This document shows, piece by piece, positions 34,915 to 44,391 of a DNA stretch of 50,909 bases; the stretch's first letter is position 1, and the number at the start of each line of letters is the position of its first letter. Below the pieces are notes generated by a model. It was not told the origin of the DNA. It ran no database searches and saw nothing but the letters and a program-made list of their open reading frames with translations. The translations under genes and the position numbers were made by a program. This DNA is from Actinokineospora spheciospongiae (GTDB lineage: Bacteria > Actinomycetota > Actinomycetes > Mycobacteriales > Pseudonocardiaceae): contig NZ_AYXG01000230.1 in the NCBI RefSeq assembly GCF_000564855.1, positions 1 through 50,909 on the forward strand, in the 5' to 3' direction.

Positions 34915-34920
34915 ACCCTA
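34915..34920 (-). promoter_or_regulatory. -10 box (TAGGGT), leaderless start of the lipoprotein
   Basis: TAGGGT on the minus strand, 7 nt, then the GTG at 34907. The box almost abuts the stop of the upstream MFS gene (34918). Confidence 0.5.
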
Positions 34921-37083
34921 CGGTGCCCCGTGCGGCTCCTGCGGCGGGGGCACGGCCTCGCCGCGGCGGGCGAACCGGGCGCCGTCGAGCGCACCGGACC
35001 GGCTCGGCCGCGCCGGGCGCTCCCCGCCGAGGCCGGGGATCAGCGAGCCGCCGCGCCGGGTCAGCACCGTCTGCGCCAGGCCCAGCGCCAGCATCGCCGA
35101 GACCACCAGGAACCCCACCCACCAGATCGGCGGCAGCAGCACGCCGGTCGCGCCGCCGAGCACCCAGCCCAGTTGCAGCACGGTCTCCGAGCGGCCGAAC
35201 GCCGAGGCCCGCGACTCCTCCGGCAGGTCGTCCTGGATCACCGCGTCCAGGCTGTTCTTGGCCAGCGCGCTGGCCACCGCCCCGATCAGCCCCACCAGCG
35301 CGGCGGTGGCGATCCCGGCGACCACGGTGGCGACCAGCGTCGACACCAGCGACCCGATCACGCAGCCCAGCACCACCTGCTCCGGGTTGCCCACGTGGAC
35401 GCGGGCGCCGATGGCGTTGCCGAGGAAGCTGCCCGCCCCCGCCGCGCCCGCGATCAACCCGAGCAGCAGCAACTGCTGGAACGGCTCGGCCTCGTTCTGC
35501 GCCCGGGTGGCGAACGCGGCGAACATCATCAGGAACCCGGTCAGCACCCGCACGGTGCCGTTGCCCCACAGCGACACCACCACGTGCCTGCCCATGGGTT
35601 GGCGCTTGGGCTTGTCCGGGCGCGCGCTGATCGACGCGGGCACCTCGCCCTCGGTGACCTCCACCCACGCCGGGATGCGCAGCGCCTGCACCCCGCCCAC
35701 CACGCAGACGACCACGGTGAACCACAGCGCGCCGGGGGAGTCGAACAGGTTTGCCAGGCCCGCCGCGACCGCGCCGAACACCCCGCCCGCGGCCAGGCCG
35801 AACACGGTCAGCCGGGCGTTGGTCTTGGCCAGGGTGATCTCCGGTGGCAGCACCCTGGGGGTGATCGCCGCCTTGAGCACGGTGAACGACTTGGACAGCA
35901 CCATCTTGCCCAGCGCCGCCGGGTAGAGCAGCCAGTCGTTGAAGTGCAGCGCCATGACCACGCACATCAGCGCCTGCCCGAGCGACACCGCGCACATCGC
36001 CAGCCGCCGGCCGCGCTGCAACCGGTCGAGCAGCGGGCCGATCACCGGCGCCACCAGCGCGAACGGGGCCACCGTGATCAGCAGGTAGAGCGCGACCTTG
36101 CCCTTGCTCTCCCCGCTGGCGGCGGAGAAGAACAGGGTGTTCGCCAGGGCCACCGCCATCGCCGCGTCGCTGGCGTAGTTGAGCATGGTGGCGTAGGTGA
36201 GGGCGGTCAGGCCGGACTTGTCCGCGCCGTCGGCGTTGGCGGCCTTGCGGAACGCGGCCACGGCCTGGGTGGTGAGCTGCCTGCCGCGCAGCGCCGCGAC
36301 CCGGGTGACGGTCAGCTTCTTCGGGTACTGGGGGGCGCCGGGTCGGTCGCCGGGAGCGCCCGCGACCGGGTCGGTCGGGCGGCGGTGGTCGTCACGGTGG
36401 GGGTCGTCGCGGTGGGGGTGGTCGCGGTCGTGCCGGTCGTCGGGGTACCGGTCGTGCCTGCCGCGATCGTCCGGCCTGCGGTCCCGGTACTGGTCGCCCC
36501 GGTGGCGGTCTTCGCGGTGGGGCTCGTCGTGGCGGCTGTCGTACCGGCTTCCGCTGCGGTCGCCGTGGCCACCGCCGTCGTAGCCGTAGCCGTCGTGGCC
36601 GCCGTGGCCGTGCCGGTCGTCGTGCCGGTCGCGGCGGTCGGCGAAGCGGTCGGTGCGGCGGTCGTCCGGGTGGCGGTCGTCGCGGTGGAGGTCGCGGTCG
36701 TCGGGGCGGCGGTAGCGGTCGGAGAACCGCTCGCCGCGGTCGTCGCGCGGCGGCGGGGTGCCGTGCGGGTGGCCGTAGGAGTCGGTGCGGCGGGTGTCGC
36801 CGTGGTGGCGGTCGTCCAGTGGCGGCAGGTTCCCCCGGCCGCGGCGCTGGAGGTCGCCGTAGGTCTCGAACTGCGGTTCGCCGGGGTCGTCCAGCGGTCG
36901 GGTGGCCCGGCGGGGGCGCTCGGCCCAGCCGACGGGTCCCCGGCGCGGCGGTTCCGGCGCAGGCTCGCGCTCCGCGGACCCCTGGCCCTCGGGCTGCGCG
37001 GCGAAGCCCCACCCCCGGCGCCCCTTGCGGGACCGGCGGTCGGCGGGGTTGTCATCGGAGCCCGAGCGGAACACAGCACCCAT
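34918..37083 (-). CDS. MFS-type membrane protein with Asp/Arg/His-rich N-terminal domain
   Basis: 721 aa. Residues 1 to about 250 are hydrophilic; from about 85 to 235 the composition is almost entirely Asp, Arg, His, Tyr, Gly and Pro in DDRHRDDRY-like units. The rest (about 280-690) is a 10-12 helix MFS-like carrier (MLNYASDAAMAVALANTLFFSAA, VALYLLITVAPFALVAPVIGPLLDRLQRGRRLAM). Mycobacterial homologues lie at the same place after cspB and lack most of this extension. The ATG at 37083 starts a normal coding frame, and the repeat region keeps GC-rich third positions. Substrate unknown; lipid flipping or efflux are possible. It lies downstream of the cyclotransferase on the same strand with a 50-bp gap. 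Confidence 0.82.
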   Translation of the reverse strand: MGAVFRSGSDDNPADRRSRKGRRGWGFAAQPEGQGSAEREPAPEPPRRGPVGWAERPRRATRPLDDPGEPQFETYGDLQRRGRGNLPPLDDRHHGDTRRTDSYGHPHGTPPPRDDRGERFSDRYRRPDDRDLHRDDRHPDDRRTDRFADRRDRHDDRHGHGGHDGYGYDGGGHGDRSGSRYDSRHDEPHREDRHRGDQYRDRRPDDRGRHDRYPDDRHDRDHPHRDDPHRDDHRRPTDPVAGAPGDRPGAPQYPKKLTVTRVAALRGRQLTTQAVAAFRKAANADGADKSGLTALTYATMLNYASDAAMAVALANTLFFSAASGESKGKVALYLLITVAPFALVAPVIGPLLDRLQRGRRLAMCAVSLGQALMCVVMALHFNDWLLYPAALGKMVLSKSFTVLKAAITPRVLPPEITLAKTNARLTVFGLAAGGVFGAVAAGLANLFDSPGALWFTVVVCVVGGVQALRIPAWVEVTEGEVPASISARPDKPKRQPMGRHVVVSLWGNGTVRVLTGFLMMFAAFATRAQNEAEPFQQLLLLGLIAGAAGAGSFLGNAIGARVHVGNPEQVVLGCVIGSLVSTLVATVVAGIATAALVGLIGAVASALAKNSLDAVIQDDLPEESRASAFGRSETVLQLGWVLGGATGVLLPPIWWVGFLVVSAMLALGLAQTVLTRRGGSLIPGLGGERPARPSRSGALDGARFARRGEAVPPPQEPHGAP

Positions 37084-37133
37084 CCTGCCGTACCGGACCC
37101 CTGCTCAGCAGGAGGACGGGCAGGTCGGGGACG

Positions 37134-37934
37134 TCACCCGGCGGGGGCGAACCGGATTCGGAACATGGCGGGCCACAGCTTCCCGGTGACCAGGAACTCG
37201 TCGGTGCCGGGGATCGCGGCGATCCCGTTCAGCACGTCGGTGCCCCGGCGCTCGGTCTCGGTCAGCAACCCGGTGAGTTCGGCCACCCCGGTCACCCGCC
37301 CGGTCGCCGGGTCGATCCGCACGACCCGATCGGTCTGCCACACGTTGGCCCAGACCTGCCCGCCGACGCACTCCAGCTCGTTGAGCTGCCGCACCGGGGC
37401 GCCGTCGGCGTCGCGGACGGCGACCCGGCCGGTCTCGGCGAAGGTCAGCGGGTCGCGGAAGGTCAGCGCGTCGGACCCGTCGCTCATGACCAGCCTGCCG
37501 CCGTCGTGGCACAGGCCCCAGCCCTCCCCGGCGTAGGCCACCCGGCGGCGCTCGGCCAGCGTGGCCCGGTCGCGCTCGATGGCCACGCCATCGGTCCAGG
37601 TGAGCTGCCAGATGCGGTCGTCGACCACGGTGATGCCCTCGCCGAACAGGTCCCCGGCCACCGGCGCCCGGCTCGTCACGGCCCCGGTCTGCGGGTCGGT
37701 CGCCCGGATCTCCGACTTCCCGGCCAGCCCGGTGCCCTCGTAGAGGGTGCCGTCGGCGATCTCCAGGCCCTGGGTGAACGCCGACGGGTCGTGCGGCAGC
37801 CGCTGCACCACCTGCGCCGACAGCCGCGCCGAGCCGGTCGCGGCGGGGGCCGGGGGCGGGGTCGGGGCGGGGGTGGAGCAGGCGGTCACCGCGGTCAGCA
37901 GCAGCGCGGCGAGGGCGGTCTGGCGAGGGGACAC
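37134..37934 (-). CDS. Glutaminyl-peptide cyclotransferase (plant-type, beta-propeller) lipoprotein
   Basis: 266 aa. The signal sequence ends in a lipobox-like VTAC (Cys near 20), then a Pro/Ala-rich spacer. The core matches the papaya-type QC family: VVQRLPHDPSAFTQGLEIADGTLYEGTGLAGKSEIRATD, then repeats of the five-bladed propeller and LNELECVGGQVWANVWQTDRVVRIDPATGRV, and FLVTGKLWPAMFRI at the end. It would convert N-terminal Gln of exported proteins to pyroglutamate. The GTG at 37934 is chosen to give the signal peptide; its ribosome site is poor. Confidence 0.88.
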   Translation of the reverse strand: MSPRQTALAALLLTAVTACSTPAPTPPPAPAATGSARLSAQVVQRLPHDPSAFTQGLEIADGTLYEGTGLAGKSEIRATDPQTGAVTSRAPVAGDLFGEGITVVDDRIWQLTWTDGVAIERDRATLAERRRVAYAGEGWGLCHDGGRLVMSDGSDALTFRDPLTFAETGRVAVRDADGAPVRQLNELECVGGQVWANVWQTDRVVRIDPATGRVTGVAELTGLLTETERRGTDVLNGIAAIPGTDEFLVTGKLWPAMFRIRFAPAG

Positions 37935-37992
37935 CCGCCCAGCCTGGCACGGCTGTCCGCGGCGTTCGGGGCGTGGGGCACAATCACCCGTG

Positions 37993-39507
37993 ATGACCTC
38001 GACGCGAGCACCAGAAGCCGACACCGACCCCGCGCTGATCGCCGCGGTCGGGATCGCGCGCGCCGCCGCCAGGGAACAGGCCGGGGCTGACGTGGGCGAG
38101 CACGTCGCCGTGGCGCCCGAGGACGCCGCGGCCGCCACCCACCTGTTCGAGGCGGAGCTGCCCGGTTACCTGGGCTGGCGCTGGGCGGTCACGGTCGCCA
38201 ACGGCGGGCCCGGCACCGAGGTCACCGTCAGCGAGGTCGTGCTGCTGCCCGGCCCGGACGCCATGGTCGCCCCGCAGTGGGTGCCCTGGCACGAGCGGGT
38301 CCGCCCCGGCGACATGGGCGTCGGCGACCTGCTGCCCACCGCCCCGGACGACGACCGCTTGGTCCCCGGCCACGCCGCCTCCGACGACCCGGCGATCGAG
38401 GCCCTGGCCGTCGAGGTCGGCCTCGGCCGCCCCCGCGTCCTGTCCCGCGAGGGCAGGCTCGACGCCGCCGACCGCTGGAAGACCGGCGACTTCGGCCCCG
38501 GCGCCGACATGGCCCGCGGCGCCCCCGCGCACTGCGGCACCTGCGGCTTCTACGCCCCGGTCGCCGGCTCCCTCGGTGCCGCCTTCGGCGTCTGCGCCAA
38601 CGAGATCGCCCCCGCCGACGGCCGGGTGGTGCACGCCGAGTACGGCTGCGGTGCCCACTCCGAGGCCGAGGTTGAGCAGGTCTCCCCGGTCCTCGTCGCC
38701 GAACTCATGTACGACGACTCCACCCTCGACGTGGAGATCACCCCGCGCACCGGGGCCCCCGACAGCGAGGTCCCCGACGGCGAGCAGCTCGCCGAGGTCG
38801 CCGAGGTCCCCGCCGTCGACGAGGCGGCCCCCGCCGAGGCCACCGACGGCCCCGCCGAGCTGTCCCCCGAGGCCGAAGCCGTCCTCGACGCCGCCGACAC
38901 CACCCCCACCGCCACCGTCCAGCCGCCCGGCACCACCGCCGAGCAGGCTCCCGCCACCGCAGCCGACCCGGCTGTGGCCGAGCAGGCCCCCGCCGTCGGT
39001 TCGACCGAGGCCCCCGTCTCCGCCGGGGACCCGGTCGTCGCCGCCGCTTCCGCGCCCGAGTCCTCCGGGACCGGTACGACCACCGCCGAGCAGGCTCCCG
39101 CGCCCACCGGCGTGGTCGCCGATCCGGCGGGCGTTCTCGCGACCGCAGCCGATCCCGCCATCGCCGAGCAGTCCGGCGAGCAGGCCGGGCCCACCGACGT
39201 GGCCGCGGCCGAGCCGGCCACCCCCGACCACGCCATCGCGGTCGACGCCCTGGACCCCATCCCGGCCGAACCGGTCGTCGACCCGGCTTCCGCCGTCGAC
39301 GACCGCGCGGCGGGGGCGCCCACCGGTTCCACCGAGCCCGCCCCCGGGGACGGGCCGGTCGACCCGGCCGCCGCCGTGGCCCCGGAAGCAGCCTCCGAAA
39401 CAGCACCGGCCCCCGACTCCTCCATCGATCAGGCCGTGGCCGCGGTGGCGCAGGGTGAGGTGTCCGCGGACGGGTCCGGTCAGCCCGAGCCCGACGACCG
39501 CGGGTGA
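37993..39507 (+). CDS. DUF3027 protein with zinc-knuckle-like cysteines and long acidic tail
   Basis: 504 aa. Residues 1 to about 245 are the conserved DUF3027 domain, including LPGYLGWRWAVTVANGG, VPWHERVRPGDMGVGDLLPT and CGTCGFYAPVAGSLGAAFGVCANEIAPADGRVVHAEYGCGAHSE, whose four cysteines and histidines suggest a metal site. The last 260 residues are an Ala/Pro/Glu/Asp/Val low-complexity tail, probably disordered. Function unknown. The ATG at 37993 or the GTG just before it (37990) starts the gene; CACAAT ends 5-8 nt upstream. The stop overlaps the next start by GTGA, tying it to the ATPase gene. Confidence 0.82.
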   Translation: MTSTRAPEADTDPALIAAVGIARAAAREQAGADVGEHVAVAPEDAAAATHLFEAELPGYLGWRWAVTVANGGPGTEVTVSEVVLLPGPDAMVAPQWVPWHERVRPGDMGVGDLLPTAPDDDRLVPGHAASDDPAIEALAVEVGLGRPRVLSREGRLDAADRWKTGDFGPGADMARGAPAHCGTCGFYAPVAGSLGAAFGVCANEIAPADGRVVHAEYGCGAHSEAEVEQVSPVLVAELMYDDSTLDVEITPRTGAPDSEVPDGEQLAEVAEVPAVDEAAPAEATDGPAELSPEAEAVLDAADTTPTATVQPPGTTAEQAPATAADPAVAEQAPAVGSTEAPVSAGDPVVAAASAPESSGTGTTTAEQAPAPTGVVADPAGVLATAADPAIAEQSGEQAGPTDVAAAEPATPDHAIAVDALDPIPAEPVVDPASAVDDRAAGAPTGSTEPAPGDGPVDPAAAVAPEAASETAPAPDSSIDQAVAAVAQGEVSADGSGQPEPDDRG

Positions 39508-42449
39508 GCGCCACCCCCGACCCGTTCGGCACCGAGGCCCTGCGCACGTCCGTGCTGACGGCGTGGTCCTCGTCGCCGACCCGCTTCCGCGAGGACGCCA
39601 ACGCCGAGGAGGACCTGTACCTCGGCGGGTACCGCGACCGCCTGCTCGTCGAGCTGGCCCAGAACGCCGCCGACGCCGCGGACGGCGGCGGCACGCTGCG
39701 GTTGGCGCTCGTCGACGGTGAGCTGCGCGCCGCCAACACCGGTCGCCCCCTCGACGCCGACGGCGTCACCGCGCTGGCGTCGTTGCGCGCCTCGGCCAAG
39801 CGGCCGTCGCAGGGGGTCGGTCAGTTCGGGGTCGGGTTCGCCGCGGTGCTCGCGGTCACCGACGCGCCGAGGGTGGTCACCGCGGGCGGCGGGGTCGCCT
39901 TCTCCGCCGAGCGCACCCGCGCCCAGCTCGCCGGCCACCCGGACCTGGCGTCCCGCGCCGACGGGCGCGGTGGCCGGGTCCCGGTGCTGCGCCTGGTGTG
40001 GCCGACCGATGGCGAGGTGCCGCCGGAAGGGTTCGCCACCGAGGTGCGCCTGCCCCTGCGCTCCGGTGTGGACGGTTCGGCGCTGCTGGCCGGGTTCGCC
40101 GCCCAGGCCGCCGACCTGCTGCTCGCCCTCCCCGGGCTGACCCGGATCGAGATCGGTGCCGACACCTGGTCGCGGGTCGACGCGGGGGAGTCGCGGCTGG
40201 AGGTGCACGGCCCGGGCGGTGTCGCCGGGTGGCTGGTGCACCGGGTGTCCGGTGTGCTGCCGGACGAGGTCGTCGCCGTGCTCGGGGTCGAGGCCCAGGA
40301 GCGTCCGCAGTGGTCGGTCGGCTGGGCGGTCCGCGTTGACGCGCAAGGGGTTCCACTGCCCCTCGGTGACGACGTGCTGCACGCCCCCACCCCCACCGAC
40401 GAACGCCTGTCGCTGCCCGCGCGCCTGATCGCCACGCTGCCGATCGAGCCGTCGCGGCGGCGCCTGCGCCCCGGTCCGGCGGCGGACGCCGTGCTCGCCG
40501 AGGCCGCTCGCGCCTACCCGGACCTGGTGGCGATGACCCCGCCGGAGCACCGCACCGCCCTGGTCCCCGCGGTCGGCTTCCCGCTGTCCGAAGTGGACGA
40601 GCGACTGCGCGGGCTGCTGCTCTCCCGCCTGCGCCAGGCGGCCTGGCTACCGGCCGCCGGTGACCAGGAGCCCCGCTGGCTGCCGCCCGCCCGCGCCAAC
40701 GTCCTCGACGCCGACGGCGCGGGGCTGGCCGACCTGGTCTCCGCGGTGCTGCCCGACGTCGCCGCCGGGTTCCTCTCCGCGCAGCCGCACGCCGCCGCCC
40801 TGGCCGCCCTCGACGTCACCCGCCGCGGCCTCGGCGAGGTCGTGGAGTCGATCACCGGCACCACCCGCCCGCCGCGGTGGTGGCACGACCTCTACACCGC
40901 GCTCGCCCCCGCCGTGGAGACCGACGCCGCGGTCCGCACCGAGCTGGGCGCCCTGCCGGTCCCGCTGGCCGACGGCCGCACCCTGCCCGGCCCGGCGGGC
41001 GCGATCATGGTCGACGACCCGGAGCTGCTGGAACTGCTCACCACCGCCGAGGTCGGCGCCCTGCGCGTCGTGCACGCCCAGGCCGCCCACCCGGTCCTCG
41101 AACGCCTCGGCGCCCGCGTCGGCGGCCCCGCCGACCTGCTCGACGCGGGCGGCCTGCAGGACGCGGTCGAGCGCAGCCTCGACGACGTGGAATCCGGGGT
41201 GGACACCCGGGGCCTGGTCTCGGTGGTCCTGCGCCTCACCCGGGACGCGGGAGTCCGCACCGGTGAGCGCCCCTGGCTGGGCGCCCTGGCCCTGCCCGAC
41301 TCGGTGGGCGACTGGCGCCGGGCCGACGAACTCGCCCTCCCCGGCTCCCCCCTGCTCGACGTCCTGGACGACGACGCCCCGGTGGGCGTGCTCGCCGAGG
41401 AGGTCGCCGCCGAGTGGCCCGCCCACGTCCTCACCGCCCTGGGTGTCCTCGACGCGTTCGCCCTGGTGGTCGACGAGGCCCCCACGGGCCCCGACCACGG
41501 CCTGGCCGACGAGGCGCAGTGGTGGGACGCCCGGCCGGAGCCCCCGGCCCGCGTCCTCGCCGTCCGCGACCTCGACCTGGTGACCGACGAGGCGTGGCCC
41601 CGGGCGCTGGGCCTCCTCGCCGCCGAACCCGACACCTGGCGGGCCCTGCACGAACCCGGTGGCTACACGGGCTGGTGGATCGCCCGCAACGCCGTCCTCG
41701 CCGGACACCCCCCGACCGACTGGCGCCTGCCGGGCGCCGAGGACCTGGCGGGCCTCTACGACGTCGTCCCCGACACCGGCACCGACCCCCGGGTGCTCGC
41801 CGCCATCGGCGTCCGCACCGCGCTGGCGGTCGACGACGCCGACGACGCCGAGGACCTGCTGATCCGCCTGGGCGACCCCGACCGGGGCGTGCACCCCGGG
41901 GCCGTCCTGCGCACCCACGCCGCCCTCGCCGAGGCGGTGGCCGAGGACCTGTTCGACCCCGCCGACGTCCGCCCGCCGGAGAACACCCGCACCCTGGCGG
42001 GCACGGTCGCGGCGGACTGCGTGGTCCTGGACGCCCCGTGGCTGCTGGCGGTACTGGACGAGGACCAGGTCGTCTCGGCTGGCCCCGACTTCACCCTCGC
42101 GGAGCCGCTGGCCGAACTGCTGGACCTGGAACTGGCCACCGACGTGGTCGGCGCGGACGTCGTCTCCGCCGGGGAACCGGTGCCGTGGTCGGAACTCGGC
42201 GCGGTCGCCGCCGCGTGCGAACTCCTCGGGGTCGAACCGCCCGAGGGCAACGCGGTGGTCCACGACAAGCTGGTGGTCCGGACCTCCGGTGGCGACCACG
42301 TGGTGTCGTGGTGGGTGGCCGACGGGGTGCCGCACTGCGCGGACACGCCGGAGGCGCTGGCCAGGGCTCTGGCGTGGACGACCGACCGGTGGTCGGAGCG
42401 GCACCTGCTGACGGCCCTCATCGAGGAGCCCGCGCACTACCTGACCTGA
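39504..42449 (+). CDS. Large sacsin/HSP90-like (GHKL) ATPase-domain protein
   Basis: 981 aa. The N-terminus has the GHKL ATP-binding signature of sacsin-type proteins: FREDANAEEDLYLGGYRDRLLVELAQNAADAA (N-box near 45-58), LDADGVTALASLRASAKR, and VGQFGVGFAAVLAVTDAPRV (lid and G2 motif). The remaining 700 residues match no family I recognise and contain no membrane helix. It is cytoplasmic, possibly a chaperone-like ATPase. The GTG at 39504 overlaps the DUF3027 stop, so both products are made together, perhaps as a complex. Actinobacterial members are often annotated only as ATP-binding protein. Confidence 0.82.
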   Translation: MSATPDPFGTEALRTSVLTAWSSSPTRFREDANAEEDLYLGGYRDRLLVELAQNAADAADGGGTLRLALVDGELRAANTGRPLDADGVTALASLRASAKRPSQGVGQFGVGFAAVLAVTDAPRVVTAGGGVAFSAERTRAQLAGHPDLASRADGRGGRVPVLRLVWPTDGEVPPEGFATEVRLPLRSGVDGSALLAGFAAQAADLLLALPGLTRIEIGADTWSRVDAGESRLEVHGPGGVAGWLVHRVSGVLPDEVVAVLGVEAQERPQWSVGWAVRVDAQGVPLPLGDDVLHAPTPTDERLSLPARLIATLPIEPSRRRLRPGPAADAVLAEAARAYPDLVAMTPPEHRTALVPAVGFPLSEVDERLRGLLLSRLRQAAWLPAAGDQEPRWLPPARANVLDADGAGLADLVSAVLPDVAAGFLSAQPHAAALAALDVTRRGLGEVVESITGTTRPPRWWHDLYTALAPAVETDAAVRTELGALPVPLADGRTLPGPAGAIMVDDPELLELLTTAEVGALRVVHAQAAHPVLERLGARVGGPADLLDAGGLQDAVERSLDDVESGVDTRGLVSVVLRLTRDAGVRTGERPWLGALALPDSVGDWRRADELALPGSPLLDVLDDDAPVGVLAEEVAAEWPAHVLTALGVLDAFALVVDEAPTGPDHGLADEAQWWDARPEPPARVLAVRDLDLVTDEAWPRALGLLAAEPDTWRALHEPGGYTGWWIARNAVLAGHPPTDWRLPGAEDLAGLYDVVPDTGTDPRVLAAIGVRTALAVDDADDAEDLLIRLGDPDRGVHPGAVLRTHAALAEAVAEDLFDPADVRPPENTRTLAGTVAADCVVLDAPWLLAVLDEDQVVSAGPDFTLAEPLAELLDLELATDVVGADVVSAGEPVPWSELGAVAAACELLGVEPPEGNAVVHDKLVVRTSGGDHVVSWWVADGVPHCADTPEALARALAWTTDRWSERHLLTALIEEPAHYLT

Positions 42450-42459
42450 GCCGGGGGCC

Positions 42460-42744
42460 TCAGTCGACCTTCTGGGCGGTCCGGGAGCCCCGCTCGGCCG
42501 CGCGCTGCTGCCACAGCATGATGCCTGCCCCTACTATCCCCAGTGCCACACCGGACAGTGCGGTCCACAGCCAGATCGGCGGGGTCCGGTCGAACGCGTA
42601 CCGCGCGACGGCCAGGGCCACCGCCACCACAATCCACCCGCCGGTGCCGACGTAGACGACGGGGGCCAGTGCCAGCAACCGCCGCGGCAGCGGGGGTGGG
42701 GGGCGCAGGGGCTCCCCGTTCTGGTTCTCCGCCGTTCCGGCCAC
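42460..42744 (-). CDS. Small two-helix membrane protein (DUF2530-like)
   Basis: 94 aa. After a polar N-terminus (MAGTAENQNGEPLRPPPPLPRRLL) come two hydrophobic helices (VVYVGTGGWIVVAVALAVARYAF and WLWTALSGVALGIVGAGIMLWQQ). Resembles the DUF2530 family; this name is from memory and not certain. The GTG at 42744 has TAGCCT 7 nt upstream (leaderless). It converges on the large ATPase gene and diverges from the purine permease across only 17 bp, so the two promoters must interleave. Confidence 0.7.
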   Translation of the reverse strand: MAGTAENQNGEPLRPPPPLPRRLLALAPVVYVGTGGWIVVAVALAVARYAFDRTPPIWLWTALSGVALGIVGAGIMLWQQRAAERGSRTAQKVD

Positions 42745-42751
42745 ACCCGGG

Positions 42752-42757
42752 AGGCTA
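42752..42757 (-). promoter_or_regulatory. -10 box (TAGCCT), leaderless start of the DUF2530-like gene
   Basis: TAGCCT on the minus strand, 7 nt, then the GTG at 42744. The box also overlaps the leader of the divergent permease, whose ATG is at 42762. Confidence 0.5.
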
Positions 42758-42761
42758 CGCC

Positions 42762-44375
42762 ATGGCCACCGACCCGAAGTCCGAGGCGACCGACGGGCCC
42801 GGTCCCGATCCCGCCCGCGAGACCGCACCGCCCACCCCGGGCGCCGCGGACCCCGCCCGCCCGGCCGCGGCACCCGACCGCTCGGAGACGAGCGGCCACC
42901 AGGGCGCGCCGGAGCGCGGGCGCGGCGGGCAGCGGTCCGCGGTCGACCGGTTCTTCAAGATCAGCGACCGGAACTCGACCATCGGCCGGGAGGTCCGCGG
43001 CGGGATCGTCACGTTCGTGACCATGGCCTACATCGTGGTGCTGAACCCGCTGATCCTGGGCAGCTTCTCCGCCGACGACCCGGGGGCGCACAGGGACCTG
43101 TTCGGCGACGTCCTGCCGGTCGGGCAGGTCGCGGCGGTCACCGCGCTGGTCGCGGGGGTGATGACGATCCTGTTCGGGATGGTGGCGAACGCGCCGTTCG
43201 CGCTGGCGGCCGGGCTGGGGATCAACACGCTCGTCGCCGTGACCATCGCGCCGCAGATGTCGTGGGCCGAGGCCATGGGGCTGGTGGTGGTCAACGGGCT
43301 CGTGGTGCTGCTCCTGGTGCTCACCGGGGTGCGCAAGGCGGTCTTCGACGCCGTCCCCGGCCCGCTCAAGAGCGCGATCGCGGTGGGGATCGGGCTGTTC
43401 ATCACGATCATCGGGCTGGTCGACGCCGGGTTCGTGCGGCGGCTGCCGGACGCGGCGGGCACGACCGTCCCGGTGGGACTGGGCATCAACGGGTCCATCG
43501 CGTCCTGGCCGACGCTGGTGTTCGTGGTGGGCCTGGTGCTGATGGGCGTCCTGGTGGCCAAGAGGGTGCGCGGCGCGATCCTGATCGGGGTGCTCGCGAC
43601 GACGGTGTTCGCCATCGTGCTGGAGGCGGTCGTGCACGCGGGGCCGTCGGCGGGGGTCAACCCGAAGGGCTGGAACCTGGGCTACCCGGGGCTGCCGGAG
43701 GACATCCTCTCGCTGCCGGACCTGTCCCTGCTCGGTGAGGTGTCGTTCGGGGCGTGGGGGCGGATTCCGGCGCTGACCGCGGCCCTGCTCGTGTTCACCC
43801 TGGTGCTGACCGACTTCTTCGACACCATCGGCACCATGACCGGGCTGGGCAAGGAGGCGGGCCTGGTCGACGCGGACGGCCAGTTGCCGAACACGAACCG
43901 GGCGCTGTTCGTCGACGGCGTCGGCGCGGTCGCGGGCGGGGTGGCGTCGTCGAGTTCGAACACGGTCTACATCGAGTCGGCGGCCGGGATCGCCGAGGGT
44001 GCGCGGACCGGGTTGGCCAACGTGGTGACCGGGCTACTGTTCCTCGCCGCGATGTTCCTGACCCCGCTCTACCAGGTGGTGCCGATCGAGGCGGCGGCCC
44101 CGGCGCTGGTGGTGGTCGGGGCGATGATGATGGCCCAGGTCGCCGAGATCGACTTCAGCGACTTCACCATCGCGCTGCCCGCGTTCCTGACCATCGTCGT
44201 CATGCCGTTCACCTACTCGATCGCCAACGGCATCGGCGCCGGGTTCATCACCTTCGTGCTGTTGCGGGTCGTCACCGGCAAGTCCCGCCGGGTGCACCCG
44301 CTGATGTGGTTCGTGGCGGTGGCCTTCGTCGTCTACTTCGCCATCGGGCCGATCGAGGCCGCCCTCAACGCCTGA
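42762..44375 (+). CDS. NCS2/AzgA-type purine permease
   Basis: 537 aa. A 65-residue polar N-terminus precedes DRFFKISDRNSTIGREVRGGIVTFVTMAYIVVLNP, the AzgA/PbuG signature for adenine, guanine and hypoxanthine uptake. Further motifs: NAPFALAAGLGINTLVAVTIAPQMSW, LVLTDFFDTIGTMTGLGKEAGL and GVASSSSNTVYIESAAGIAEGARTGLANVVTG. About 12-14 membrane helices. The ATG at 42762 has GGGAGG 8 nt upstream. A perfect terminator follows the stop. The long N-terminus is unusual for the family but in frame and well supported. Confidence 0.9.
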   Translation: MATDPKSEATDGPGPDPARETAPPTPGAADPARPAAAPDRSETSGHQGAPERGRGGQRSAVDRFFKISDRNSTIGREVRGGIVTFVTMAYIVVLNPLILGSFSADDPGAHRDLFGDVLPVGQVAAVTALVAGVMTILFGMVANAPFALAAGLGINTLVAVTIAPQMSWAEAMGLVVVNGLVVLLLVLTGVRKAVFDAVPGPLKSAIAVGIGLFITIIGLVDAGFVRRLPDAAGTTVPVGLGINGSIASWPTLVFVVGLVLMGVLVAKRVRGAILIGVLATTVFAIVLEAVVHAGPSAGVNPKGWNLGYPGLPEDILSLPDLSLLGEVSFGAWGRIPALTAALLVFTLVLTDFFDTIGTMTGLGKEAGLVDADGQLPNTNRALFVDGVGAVAGGVASSSSNTVYIESAAGIAEGARTGLANVVTGLLFLAAMFLTPLYQVVPIEAAAPALVVVGAMMMAQVAEIDFSDFTIALPAFLTIVVMPFTYSIANGIGAGFITFVLLRVVTGKSRRVHPLMWFVAVAFVVYFAIGPIEAALNA

Positions 44376-44391
44376 CACCCCGCGCACGCCG

